This document shows, piece by piece, positions 1 through 10,147 of a stretch of DNA of 64,000 nucleotides. The notes beneath the pieces are model-generated. The model was given only the letters and a program-made list of their open reading frames with translations. It was not told the DNA's origin and searched no databases. The position numbers and the translations under genes were made by a program. The number at the start of each line of letters is the position of its first letter. Position 1 is the stretch's first letter. Location of the stretch: NCBI RefSeq assembly GCF_008274785.1, contig NZ_VTPU01000005.1, forward strand, positions 124,001 through 188,000. The letters are read 5' to 3'. The stretch comes from Halomonas eurihalina (GTDB taxonomy: Bacteria; Pseudomonadota; Gammaproteobacteria; Pseudomonadales; Halomonadaceae).

Positions 1-1139
<1,139 letters not shown>

Positions 1140-1167
1140 CTTGTTGGCCTCCCTGCCAGTCCGCGTT

Positions 1168-1860
1168 CTATGGGCGACGCAACATCAGCATGCCACAGCC
1201 GAAAGCCTTGGCGCGTCCGACACCCTGCGCCAGCGTCTCGATCAGCCGCCCCGGGTCAGTCACCTCAAGAAGCCCTTCATAATCGACGCTGGAAAAGCGA
1301 ATGGGGCGCCCCTTGTCCTTCGGCAAGGCATGCTGGCGATAGGCGCCCACCTCCGGCCCGGTCGGTAAGCGAACCCCCCAGGACTCGGCGCGCGCTTCCA
1401 ACCAACCGCGCGCGGCCGTATCCATCGCCTCGGCACAAGCCGGGCTCTTCCTTTCTCCACCGGCTTCGAAAGGATATTTGGCCGCCATCAAGACATCGGC
1501 TCGCCGCCCTCGCTTGCCCGCCACCGATTTCGCCACGGTGGGATTGGCCCGCAGGCGAAAGGCGAGTCGCTCCCCGACTTCCAGCACTGGCGAAAATGGC
1601 TTGCACTGCACCTCGAGCAATCTGGAGATCGAGACCGGTTCGCGATCGGACAGCACATAGAACAGCGGCAACCCTCGCGGTGCTCCCCCTTCTTCCGACT
1701 CTTCCATTTCCTGACGAAACAAGAATGGACGCGCGCCCTGATACTCCGGAAACAACCGCCAGAGTAACTGGTGAGCGGCATAGGCCTTGCCATCCATGAT
1801 GTCGAACAAAGCACCTCGGGAAAGGCCGTTGAGATCGACACGTACTCGAGAAAGATACAT
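1168..1860 (-). CDS. cas6e: CRISPR pre-crRNA endoribonuclease Cas6e
   Basis: Cas6e (CasE/Cse3) cuts the repeat hairpin of the pre-crRNA and stays bound to the 3' handle in Cascade. The 230-aa protein has the expected N-terminal AAHQLLWRLFP segment with the likely catalytic H30, and a C-terminal glycine-rich loop GVGRAKAFGCGML that contacts RNA. Its start overlaps the cas5e stop (TGATG), indicating translational coupling. The length suits the family and all frames are intact. Confidence 0.95.
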   Translation of the reverse strand: MYLSRVRVDLNGLSRGALFDIMDGKAYAAHQLLWRLFPEYQGARPFLFRQEMEESEEGGAPRGLPLFYVLSDREPVSISRLLEVQCKPFSPVLEVGERLAFRLRANPTVAKSVAGKRGRRADVLMAAKYPFEAGGERKSPACAEAMDTAARGWLEARAESWGVRLPTGPEVGAYRQHALPKDKGRPIRFSSVDYEGLLEVTDPGRLIETLAQGVGRAKAFGCGMLMLRRP

Positions 1861-2615
1861 CAGCGCTCCTCCCTTGCTCGTACCACGCGACGGTATTCGA
1901 TGCGAGGCCCGAACTGCCAGCGCCGGCGATTGAGCGGTTGATCCCAGACATCGCTGGACTCCACGCCCCGGCCATTGCCATCCAGGGCTTCGGCGTCACC
2001 TTCCCAGGCGTAAACGACGTTTTCCGGCAGCCTCAAGGCTTTTTGCTCGTCTTCCTGATCCTTACCACACAATGGCAGGAAGCTAGCATCCAGAGCATCT
2101 CGCAGTTGAGAGAACGCCTCTCTTCGGGGGGCAAGAGGCGCCGCTGGCGGGCACGCCTTGCGCCCCAAGTAGAGTGGAAAGTACGGGCTCTTGAGAGCCT
2201 GTTCCAGCTCCTCGAGCGCCACTTTCGCCTGGGGCATCAACCAGACGGCGACGGTCCAAAGCCCATCACAGCGATAGTCGCGGCTGGAAAGGATGGTATT
2301 GATGACCTTGCGCGGGGCGTTCAACTCATCCCGTCGAGTGCGGTAGATCACCTTGGACTGCGAAGCCGGTACCTGAACGGTGTGATAATCGCGCATCAGA
2401 CTGCCGGGGGAGCGTTGCTTGATGGCAATGCCGACGCTATCGCGAAGCCGGCGCTGCCCCTCATCGTCGTCCCGACGCACGCCCAACGCTGCACCGAGCA
2501 ACCCGATGATGGCGCCACGCCCAGGATAGGTGGCGGTGGGGCGCGACTCGCCCACCGCCGCCTCGCCCCAACTGGCGAGCGGCGCATAGAGCCGAAAGAC
2601 CAGATACTCCGTCAT
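1860..2615 (-). CDS. cas5e: Cascade subunit Cas5e
   Basis: Cas5e (CasD) caps the 5' handle of the crRNA in type I-E Cascade. The protein begins MTEYLVFRLYAPLASWGEAA and carries the family motif RPTATYPGRGAIIGLLGAALG, the RAMP-fold segment that binds the handle. At 251 aa it is slightly longer than the E. coli protein. It starts 9 bases after the cas7e stop and overlaps cas6e by one base. No truncation or frameshift is seen. Confidence 0.95.
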   Translation of the reverse strand: MTEYLVFRLYAPLASWGEAAVGESRPTATYPGRGAIIGLLGAALGVRRDDDEGQRRLRDSVGIAIKQRSPGSLMRDYHTVQVPASQSKVIYRTRRDELNAPRKVINTILSSRDYRCDGLWTVAVWLMPQAKVALEELEQALKSPYFPLYLGRKACPPAAPLAPRREAFSQLRDALDASFLPLCGKDQEDEQKALRLPENVVYAWEGDAEALDGNGRGVESSDVWDQPLNRRRWQFGPRIEYRRVVRAREER

Positions 2616-2624
2616 GACGGCTCC

Positions 2625-3698
2625 TTACTGCTCGGTGTTCAGGAAGTCAGCCAGTTCGGTGAGGCTACCCATGGTGACCCCACCGGACAGACGCGACTCC
2701 CGGTAGTCAGGATCCGCAGCCACGACGAAACGCTGCTCGGCGCCCACACCATAGGCATCGTCGAACGCCTGGGCCTGGCGCTCCAGCCGGGCGATGGCAT
2801 CCAGCGTCTGATCCTGGCCCGCCACAGGACGTAGGAAAGCGGGAGCCAGCGAGCGCGGCTGCTGATCGCCCTTCTCAGCCAGCACGTAACTGGCGTGAGC
2901 ACGCGAACCAAAGCTGTTCTGTTTGCCCTTGGGCGAGGTCTTCACAGCGGCCTCCACCAAGGCCGCTATAGCTCGATCAGCCAGCTCCTCTTCACCATTG
3001 AGGTTCTCGATCAACTGACGGCGATCGATACACACATAGCTATAGAACAGCCCCGCCCCGAAACCGGCTTCACCGACGTGCGCCGCCCCACGATGTTCGT
3101 CACCGCTGTTCAGGTCATCCACCGCCGTAAAGTAATCGTCCTCGACCTCGGCGGCATGCACGGTAATGGCATGGGCAACCTGACAGGCGGCCTCAACATT
3201 GAAGGCCGGAGAGGCCGCCAGCATGCGACCAAACAAGGCGATATCCACCGCCGTTGGCTTGTGGCGCAGCAGGTTGAGATCTTCCTTGGTCGGTTCGCGG
3301 TTCTCATCGGCCAGTTTTTCGACTAGGGCATCGACCGCCGCCTGCTCCTCGGGGCCTATATGCACCAGTTGGCTAGTCTCCAGCTCACCCTTGGCCACAT
3401 CGCCGAAGACCTTGGCGATCTCCGTGGCCCATGCACGGGCATCCTTCTCTTTCACGTCCCTCTGCTGCAAACGCTCGACGGCCTTGATACCTACCTGCTT
3501 GGTGCGCATGCCGCGATGTTGCCCCACGGCTTCCTCGAACAACGCGGAGGTGCGCCAGGTCCGTTTGAGGCTCTGCGATGACACACGCAGACGCTTGGCG
3601 CCGCCCATGATGGCGGTCTTGGGGCGGCCCAAATCATCGCGATTGAGATTGGCCGGTGGATAGGCGGTCAGCAGGTGCAGTTGGATAAAATGACTCAT
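2625..3698 (-). CDS. cas7e: Cascade backbone subunit Cas7e
   Basis: Cas7e (CasC/Cse4) polymerises along the crRNA spacer as the backbone of Cascade. The chosen start, MSHFIQLHLLTAYPPANLNRD, is the conserved Cas7e N-terminus and has a GGGAG ribosome site upstream; an in-frame ATG 57 codons further up lies inside cse2 and is ignored. Family segments include GRPKTAIMGGAKRLRVSSQS near residue 30 and the ARVDKAL-type RNA-binding palm. The 357-aa length is normal. It sits 28 bases after cse2. Confidence 0.95.
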   Translation of the reverse strand: MSHFIQLHLLTAYPPANLNRDDLGRPKTAIMGGAKRLRVSSQSLKRTWRTSALFEEAVGQHRGMRTKQVGIKAVERLQQRDVKEKDARAWATEIAKVFGDVAKGELETSQLVHIGPEEQAAVDALVEKLADENREPTKEDLNLLRHKPTAVDIALFGRMLAASPAFNVEAACQVAHAITVHAAEVEDDYFTAVDDLNSGDEHRGAAHVGEAGFGAGLFYSYVCIDRRQLIENLNGEEELADRAIAALVEAAVKTSPKGKQNSFGSRAHASYVLAEKGDQQPRSLAPAFLRPVAGQDQTLDAIARLERQAQAFDDAYGVGAEQRFVVAADPDYRESRLSGGVTMGSLTELADFLNTEQ

Positions 3699-3726
3699 GT
3701 GCTTAGCTCCCTGTCGTGTCAACGGA

Positions 3727-4383
3727 TCATTGGTTGTCTTGCCGATAGCCGGCCGTGGCACCGAAGTAGTCATTGGCCCAGACAAAGCCCAGGCGCCGAG
3801 TAGGTTTGGGGGAAATCCCGCCCTGGTATTCGCGCCACCACAGCGCGATATTGTCGGCCAGATGCACAACGCTGACGCCGCGCTTGTCGATTAACGCCAG
3901 AGCTCGGCGCAGGCGCTGCAACAGTTCTCCCGGCGTGCGAGACGTCATCAGTTGCTGAAAGCGCAGCTCGCTCATGCAAGGCTTGCCGGTTTCACGCTTC
4001 TGCTGGCCGAGGCGCGCCCCCAAGGGCATCTTGGGCGCATCTTCGCGCAGTTCGGCCACCACCAGGGCGATACAGGACCAGGCTTGCAGCCGCTGATTGC
4101 GCCGCCACTCGGGCTCGCCCTCCTCAACCGGCAACCGCTGCCAAAGGTGGCGAAAGGCCTCCGTCAGCATGGCCGCCTCGATGGTGTCGCAGCGACGCAG
4201 CGTCGCCCGCAGGCCCTTGGGCCAGGGCGGGGCATCGGTATGGGCCTTCAGCGCCTCGGCGGACAACGTCAAGCGCCGCCACCAGCGTCGCAGGGCATCG
4301 GCCTCCTTCGGCTCGATGGCATAGAGTCGCTCGGGCACAAGTGGTGGCGCCTCTGCTTCTGAGGCAAGTTCCGTTTCACTCAC
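3727..4383 (-). CDS. cse2: Cascade small subunit Cse2 (CasB)
   Basis: Cse2 forms the dimeric belly of type I-E Cascade and stabilises the displaced strand of the R-loop. The 218-aa, arginine- and tryptophan-rich helical protein shows typical segments: ALRRWWRRL near residue 30, RFQQLMTSRTPGELLQRLRRAL near 145, and NIALWWREY near 178. It overlaps the upstream cas8e stop by four bases (ATGA). Recognition rests on these motifs plus its fixed position between cas8e and cas7e. Confidence 0.93.
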   Translation of the reverse strand: MSETELASEAEAPPLVPERLYAIEPKEADALRRWWRRLTLSAEALKAHTDAPPWPKGLRATLRRCDTIEAAMLTEAFRHLWQRLPVEEGEPEWRRNQRLQAWSCIALVVAELREDAPKMPLGARLGQQKRETGKPCMSELRFQQLMTSRTPGELLQRLRRALALIDKRGVSVVHLADNIALWWREYQGGISPKPTRRLGFVWANDYFGATAGYRQDNQ

Positions 4384-6062
4384 GACACGCTCTCCTCGGT
4401 GACTGCCGGTTCGGCGACCAAGCTAAAACCGCCGGTCTCGGCAAATTGACGAATGGCCTTGCTGCCCTTGCTGCGGCCGGCCAGGAAACCCTGCAACTGG
4501 CGTCGCGCCGCGGTCGAACGTTTCAGATCCGCCGCCTCCAGTGCCCCGCTCAACGCCTGCTCCTCGAACAGCGCCATCCCCTCGCGTTTCAAGGTGCGAT
4601 ACCACCGCTCGGACACCTCGGGAGGCAAGCACGGTATCTCCCCGGCTTCCGCCAGTGTCTTCTGAAAACCGTACAAGGCGTCGAAGAAGGCGCCACGGGT
4701 GGCGTCGTAGAAGGCGAGGTCAAGGTGGCTCATATCGCCCTTGGCATCGGCAGGATTCTCGAACCAGGCATTCTTGACTTGGGTGCGCACCATCCAGGCG
4801 ACCTGCCGGGCCAGATCGGTGAACCGCTGGACCCAGGCACGCAACTGTTCCTGCTGCGCGGGAGGCACCGCCACCAGCGGCATCTCGATGCTATACCAGC
4901 CACGGGGTTTCATGTTGTCCATATCGTAGCCACAAGCCCACAGCCGGGCGTGCTTGAGCAGCGCCGCGACCTCCTCCCCGGCGCGGCGCTCCTCATCGAT
5001 GGTCCAGACCTTCCGCGAGACGTAGTCCTGCACCGACAGAGCGGGCAACGCGCCACTGGTGTCGGCATCATGAAGCACCAGGTTCGACCAGTGCTGATAG
5101 CCCAAACCTCCCGGTTGCCCCTTGGTGGACAGGGGCGGCTCATTGGGCTTCTTGGGATCACGCCGATAGGGTGTCAACGGGTGCAGCCAGGGTCCGTCGT
5201 AGTTGGCTCCCTGTTTCTTGGCGCGAATGCGGCGCGCGAAGCGTGTGACTTCACGCCCACAGATATCGCAGCGACATGCCTCATCCTCGAAAAGCAGCCG
5301 GAAACGACGCGGCATCGACCAGTAGGGATGCAGCGGGTGCATACCCTCGGGTAGTACCTCGGTACCCTTCTTATCGCTGACCCGCGTCGGCGCCATCCAC
5401 AGGAACAGGCTGTCGTCATCGACGCTGGGCGCCTGCCATGACTGTCCGGGCCGTGTCAGTACCTGGGGTGTCACAACGTTCAACCACAGCCGAGACCACA
5501 GGCCGGCATCGGCCGACTCCGGCAATACCAACGTGGTCAGCGGCCCGCCGCCGCGTAGGCCGACACGAATGCCCGCGCCACCGGCCGGAGCATTGATCTG
5601 CATGGTAAACAGGGCGAGAGCCGCGCAGTCTTCGCACATCGCCTCAACGCGACCGCGTTTCACGAAGAAATCGGTGTTGTTCTTGATGCCGTTCGCTCCG
5701 GGCGCATCGATCAGCAGGCCGCTGACCGTGGCCTCCTTGACGTCGTCGAGCGGATCGAGGTCCTGCATGAAACGCGGCCCGTCGCCATCCAGCTCGAAGG
5801 CACTGGCAAAGGGCGCGAAGGCGGCTTCCAGTTCATCGATGTCGGGTGGCTCGATAAAGCGGTCCAACCAGTCGCCGTGATCCTGGGGCGGCAGCGCCGT
5901 CTGCAACAGACCGATCAGGAACTGATACGCGGCGCCCTGGAAATCGGCCCGGGGCAGGGCGAGATCGACAATATCGGGGTCGGCCACCGCGCTGGGCGAC
6001 CGGTAGTCGATGGCGCCTTCCTTGGTGCGAAAAGGCAGCCATGGGTCATTAAGTAGGTTCAT
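4380..6062 (-). CDS. cas8e: Cascade large subunit Cas8e (Cse1/CasA)
   Basis: Cas8e recognises the PAM and recruits Cas3 to the target. The start MNLLNDPWLPFRTKEG is the canonical family N-terminus and has an AGGAGG-like site upstream; an earlier in-frame ATG 30 codons up is not supported. Two Cys pairs (C143/C146 and C265/C268) look like the zinc-binding knuckle of Cse1. The C-terminal part is a four-helix bundle. At 560 aa it is a little longer than E. coli CasA. It is the first gene after the roughly 340-base gap that separates it from cas3, so a promoter is expected there. Confidence 0.95.
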   Translation of the reverse strand: MNLLNDPWLPFRTKEGAIDYRSPSAVADPDIVDLALPRADFQGAAYQFLIGLLQTALPPQDHGDWLDRFIEPPDIDELEAAFAPFASAFELDGDGPRFMQDLDPLDDVKEATVSGLLIDAPGANGIKNNTDFFVKRGRVEAMCEDCAALALFTMQINAPAGGAGIRVGLRGGGPLTTLVLPESADAGLWSRLWLNVVTPQVLTRPGQSWQAPSVDDDSLFLWMAPTRVSDKKGTEVLPEGMHPLHPYWSMPRRFRLLFEDEACRCDICGREVTRFARRIRAKKQGANYDGPWLHPLTPYRRDPKKPNEPPLSTKGQPGGLGYQHWSNLVLHDADTSGALPALSVQDYVSRKVWTIDEERRAGEEVAALLKHARLWACGYDMDNMKPRGWYSIEMPLVAVPPAQQEQLRAWVQRFTDLARQVAWMVRTQVKNAWFENPADAKGDMSHLDLAFYDATRGAFFDALYGFQKTLAEAGEIPCLPPEVSERWYRTLKREGMALFEEQALSGALEAADLKRSTAARRQLQGFLAGRSKGSKAIRQFAETGGFSLVAEPAVTEESVS

Positions 6063-6344
6063 TACCTCTTTCCCCTCCTTTTTATGAGGCCAGCAATCAC
6101 TCGCGGGATAGAGAAACAGGCAGCCTTCACAACGATGCTTACCCAGTCCCACTCACCAATCTTCCAGAACACTTCCTCAAGCCAGTTGCGCACGACCAAA
6201 GCCCCTCATCAGCACATGATGGCTTAAGGGTAACCTCACCCATCGCATCAATACAAGTTACTAGCCTAAATGCCTTACAAAACCCCACTCCTCTCAAAAG
6301 ACTCTCACATGGACGACCAAACCAGAAGAGTGAGATCATAGGCG

Positions 6345-6422
6345 CTGCTCCCCATCTGAATGGGGATGAACCGTTACTGGCCTACACGCCAACCCGTTCC
6401 CCGCGTCAGCGGGGATTTTCTC
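6345..6422. CRISPR. Two degenerate CRISPR-repeat-like units in the cas3-cas8e gap
   Basis: The gap 6063-6405 holds no convincing gene. At its cas3 end are two sequences resembling 29-nt type I-E repeats read on the plus strand. Unit A, 6345-6373, ends in GGGGATGAACCG, the classic I-E 3' end. Unit B, 6394-6422, has TTCCCCGCGTCAGCGGGGAT with an intact hairpin but a degenerate 3' end. Only 20 nt separate them, shorter than the usual 32-nt spacer, and unit B overlaps the last codons and stop of cas3. They may be relics of a former array or leader-end repeats; unit B alone could be a chance terminator hairpin. Confidence 0.4.
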
Positions 6423-9093
6423 CTTCCCTTGCAAACCTCACTCCCCACTGGGCGTCATAGGCACAGACGGGATCGGCCTCGACCAGCCAGGGGCGGGTGA
6501 AACGCAACGCCTTGTAGTGCTCCTGAAGCTCCTCCCATTGGGGCTGGCAATCAGCTGGCAACTCCATCAGTTTCTTCGCCTGGCTCTGGCGCAGCTTCAC
6601 CTGGCTGAGCATGGCGGCATGGCGCTCGCCCTCGGCCCATAGCGCCAGCCCGCCATCTTCAGTCCGCTTCAGCAACACGACGTTACGCGTCGGCTCATCG
6701 ACCAGTCGCGTGCCGATCTCCAGTTCCTCCTGCCACTGGTCGAACCCAGGCTGGCGAAGGTAACCCTGTTCGAGAGCCAGGGCGTTGAAGTTAGCCATCG
6801 AGACGGCCACCCCTTGCATCCCGCGTTGCTCCCACCTCGCCTCCTGCAAGCCATCCGGCACCAGGTCAGCGACCGGGCCATAGACATTCTCGATCAAGGC
6901 ACGCGCCTCATCGGGCATGCGGATCGCCTTGAGCTCGCGCAGCACACGCTGGGTCAACCACAGCAGGGAGGTATCACGGTAAACCGCCTGGGTGCCCGGC
7001 AGGGCGCGCTTCAGCCACTCGGCATCCGGCTCGTCGCTCCACTCCGGCGCCAGCACGGACAGCACGGGCGCGCGACGCGGGCCGCGCACATGCCGTTGCA
7101 GGCGCCCGGCACGCTGAATCAGCAGATCGATGGGGGTCAGATCGCTGACCATATGGTCAACATCGCAGTCGAGGGACTCCTGAAAAACCTGCGTACTTAC
7201 CAGGACTTGGCCGTGACGAAGATCGGGAGTAGAGGTCTTGCCCAACCGCTCGATGACGTCCGACTCGATGCGCTGACGATCGTCCATCGCGAAGCGGCTA
7301 TGGAACAGCAGGCAGCGCTCCGGATCGGGATGGCGCTGACATAGCTGTTCATAGGCGCGAATGGCGTCGTCCACGGTATTGCGCACCCAGGCCACGCACT
7401 CCCCCGCCTCGACTGACGCCATGACGGCCTCGATCGCCCGTTCCTCGGATGCCAGCCAGTCGATGCCTACCTCACGCGACACTTCGGGGCGGGTGGCCAG
7501 CGGAGTTTCCCGCTCCAGACCATGACCGACCTGGGTCAAAAGCGGGAACGCCTGTTCCCGCAGCTCGGTCGGCGCCTGCCCCAGTCCCTCGCGCCATGCC
7601 GTCGACAGAGATTCCCGCATGGCGCGTGGCATGGTGGCCGTCAGCAGGATGGCGCTGCCGCCCTGGCGGGCATGATGGGCCAGCAACTGGTTGAGCAAGG
7701 TCTGCATGTAATGGTCATAGGCATGTACTTCATCGATGATCAGTACCTTGCGTGCCAGGCCATACAGGCGCAGCGACTGGTGGCGAAAGGGCAGCAACCC
7801 CATCAGGGCCTGATCGATGGTGCCGACCCCCACATCGGCCAGCAGCGATTTCTTCCGCGAATCGGCCAGCCAGCGGTTACAGCGCGTGGTGGCCGTCATG
7901 TCGTCGGCGGCGTAGTCCCGATCCTCCGGCTGCTCCGCGGCCACGGCCCGCATGAAGGTGTCGTTCAATTCACGAGCGCCATGGGCAAGCACGCATGAAG
8001 GGCGCGATGCCTCGTCATAGAAGCGCCGGTGCAAATGACCGAGGCGTTCATACATAGCGTTGGAGGTCGCCATGGTCGGCAAGGCGAAATAGAGCCCTTC
8101 GCCATGGCCGGCCGCCAGCAGTCGCTGGGCGAGAATGCAGGCCGCCTCGGTCTTGCCGGCGCCGGTCACATCCTCGAGGATGAAGAGTTGCGGGCCATCG
8201 CCGATCGCCAGGGTCTCGGCCTCTCTCTGCAATGGGGTCGGCGTGACCGACTGGCCGTCGAACCAGTTGGCCAGCCCGGCATAGGGCACCGGCTCGGGAG
8301 GCTTGGCAAAGCCGCTCTCCTGCAACGCCTGCTCGGCGCGTTCGAGCGCTATCGGCCAATACTCGGCCAGTGGCATCTCCTTCTGGCAGTAGATGAAGTG
8401 ATCGCGATTCGAGCCCAGCCAGTCGCTGAGGGTCGCCCAGCCGGCCACCGTCCAGCTCACCGTCAGGAAGGCTTCCCGCCACTCTTGGGATACCAGCTTG
8501 TCGACCGGCCAATCGAGCTCGATCAGAGCGGCCCAGTCCGCGATGAACGCTCGAGCGGCCTCACTATCCGAGGCGCTATCATCACGCCTGAAGAACTCCG
8601 ATAGTTCCAGCCCTCCGGCATCCACCGGCTGGCCATGGTGACCAAACATCGGCGCCAGCAAGGCACGCAGGGTGTCAGCCAACTGGCGGCGTTCACGTCG
8701 CGGTGGCAATTCTCCTCTCCCGCCCAAGGTGCCATCCTGCCACCACTCCATCCAGTGTGACTGCCAAAGCACGGCTCCCAACCGATCATGGCGCTCGGTA
8801 TAGGCTAGCCGCTCGATCGGCGGCACTAGCGCCACCCCTTCAGGCTGTGCCAACCCCTGGAAGGCACGGGAAAACTTGCCAACGTCATGCAACCCAAGCA
8901 GAAAAACGAAGAAACGCCGCAGTTCAGTTGGTGACATATCCAACTCGTCAGCCAGACGCCTGGTGAGAGGATGTTCCGGCGCTAGAAGCAATCATCCTAC
9001 GGCGGCAACATCCAGGCTGTGATAAGGCAGCAAATGACAATTATCGCCGCCATCCGCAGGCTTGGCTTTGCCCCAATACAGGTAATACAACAT
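6406..9093 (-). pseudogene. cas3: CRISPR effector nuclease-helicase Cas3, interrupted by an in-frame TGA
   Basis: Cas3 nicks and degrades DNA bound by Cascade. The reading frame opens at 9091-9093 (MLYYLYWGKAKPADGG, behind a GAGGAG site) and encodes the conserved Cas3 N-terminus with YHSLDVAAVG (H25). A TGA at 8992-8994 then interrupts it, and the same frame resumes at once with LLLAPEHPLTRRLAD, HDVGKFSRAFQ (HD motif), the Walker A DVTGAGKTE, the IIDEVHAYDHYM helicase box and a full C-terminus. Ignoring the stop gives 895 aa, the normal length. A TTG directly after the stop could restart translation to give 861 aa lacking the first HD-domain segment. A sequencing error or readthrough is not excluded. 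Confidence 0.85.
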
Positions 9094-9244
9094 CCATGTC
9101 TCCTCAGCGCGACACTCCCTCCATCCAAGCACGCACGCCCCGCCTCCGCCACCGCTGGACATCCATCCACGATACTCTTCAACCCGGCTCCGATTCGGGG
9201 CATTATCGTTGGGTCGAATATGGCAACCATGGATGGAGGCCGTC
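9094..9244. promoter_or_regulatory. Divergent control region between cas3 and the WYL regulator gene
   Basis: These 151 bases must carry promoters for both cas3 (minus) and the regulator (plus). A weak plus-strand promoter can be drawn with TTCAAC at 9179-9184 and CATTAT at 9201-9206. A 5-bp inverted repeat ATTCG-N17-CGAAT spans 9193-9219 over that -10 element, and CATCCATG/CATGGATG sequences lie near the two ends. WYL regulators of this architecture commonly bind inverted repeats in their own promoter, so an operator here is plausible but not demonstrated. Confidence 0.3.
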
Positions 9245-10114
9245 ATGAATGCACACACGCCCATTGCCTGGGACACTCTGGCTCGCTATCGGCTGATCGA
9301 AATTCTGGCGCTATGGGAGGGTCGGGTAGTCGCGGGTCAGATCGGTGAGGCGTTCGGTATCGGGCGCCAGCAGGCGCAGAAGGTGCTGCGGCGTTATCGG
9401 GAGCTGGCCCCGGAGAACCTGCGTTACGACGATACTCGCCATGGCTTTCTGCCAGGCCCCGAGTTCCTGCCTCGCTTCACCCAGGGCCGGGTTGATGAGT
9501 ACCTGCACCTGCTGAATGCTCACGACACTCTGAGCTCGCCTTTCGCGGGCCTGGGCATGGGCGCGGCGAACACCGAGTCGCTGCCGATGCCGAACCGGTC
9601 GATATCTCCGCAGGTGGTGCGAGAGGTGGTCAAGGCAGCCAGGGAGGGGCGCCGGCTGGAGGTGACGTATGCCTCCTTCTCGAACCCGGAGGGTGAGGAT
9701 CGTATCCTCGTGCCGCACACGCTGGTATTCGCCGCCGGGCGCTGGCATGTGCGCGCCTATTGCGAGAAGCATCGCAACTACCGGGATTTCGTGCTGAGCC
9801 GCTTTCGCGGCGTGCCGGAGGATGCGGGGGCCATGCTCGGCAAGCAGGATGTCGAGCATGACGAACGCTGGCAGACTCGCGTGGCGGTGCGCCTAATTCC
9901 CGACCGGCGCCTTCCCCAGGCCGAACGTGATCTGCTGGCACTGGATTACGCTATGCACGACGGCGAACTGGAGCTGTACTGTCGCGGCCCATTGGTGCGC
10001 TATGCCCTGCGCGAGCTGGGCGTCAATCCGCACCATGCGGAGGCCAATCCCCGCGCCCAGCAGATCGAGATCGCCAACCGCGAATCCCTGGCCTCTTGGA
10101 TTCTCTGGTCTTGA
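9245..10114 (+). CDS. WYL-domain transcriptional regulator (BrxR/CapW-like architecture)
   Basis: The 289-aa protein has an N-terminal winged helix (residues ~10-60, GQIGEAFGIGRQQAQKVLRRY), a WYL domain (~125-200, with AAGRWHVRAYCEKHRNYRDFVLSRFRG) and a C-terminal WCX-like extension. This layout is that of BrxR/CapW regulators, which repress phage-defence genes and are thought to sense a ligand through WYL. The start MNAHTPIAWDTL follows a GGAGG site; upstream in-frame starts lack one. It is divergent from cas3, so cas control is the natural inference. The nearest alternative is an autoregulator with no cas role. Confidence 0.8.
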   Translation: MNAHTPIAWDTLARYRLIEILALWEGRVVAGQIGEAFGIGRQQAQKVLRRYRELAPENLRYDDTRHGFLPGPEFLPRFTQGRVDEYLHLLNAHDTLSSPFAGLGMGAANTESLPMPNRSISPQVVREVVKAAREGRRLEVTYASFSNPEGEDRILVPHTLVFAAGRWHVRAYCEKHRNYRDFVLSRFRGVPEDAGAMLGKQDVEHDERWQTRVAVRLIPDRRLPQAERDLLALDYAMHDGELELYCRGPLVRYALRELGVNPHHAEANPRAQQIEIANRESLASWILWS

Positions 10115-10147
10115 GCCATGGCCTGGCGTCCCGCTTCTTCACCAGAG

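Noticed and set aside
6139..6339. 66-codon minus-strand ORF in the cas3-cas8e gap
   Set aside because: No ribosome site, atypical composition and no similarity to any Cas protein I know; more likely non-coding leader or promoter DNA.
8992..9276. 94-codon minus-strand ORF considered as a separate gene upstream of cas3
   Set aside because: Only its last 33 codons are meaningful; they are the Cas3 N-terminus in the same frame as the downstream ORF, so it is part of cas3.
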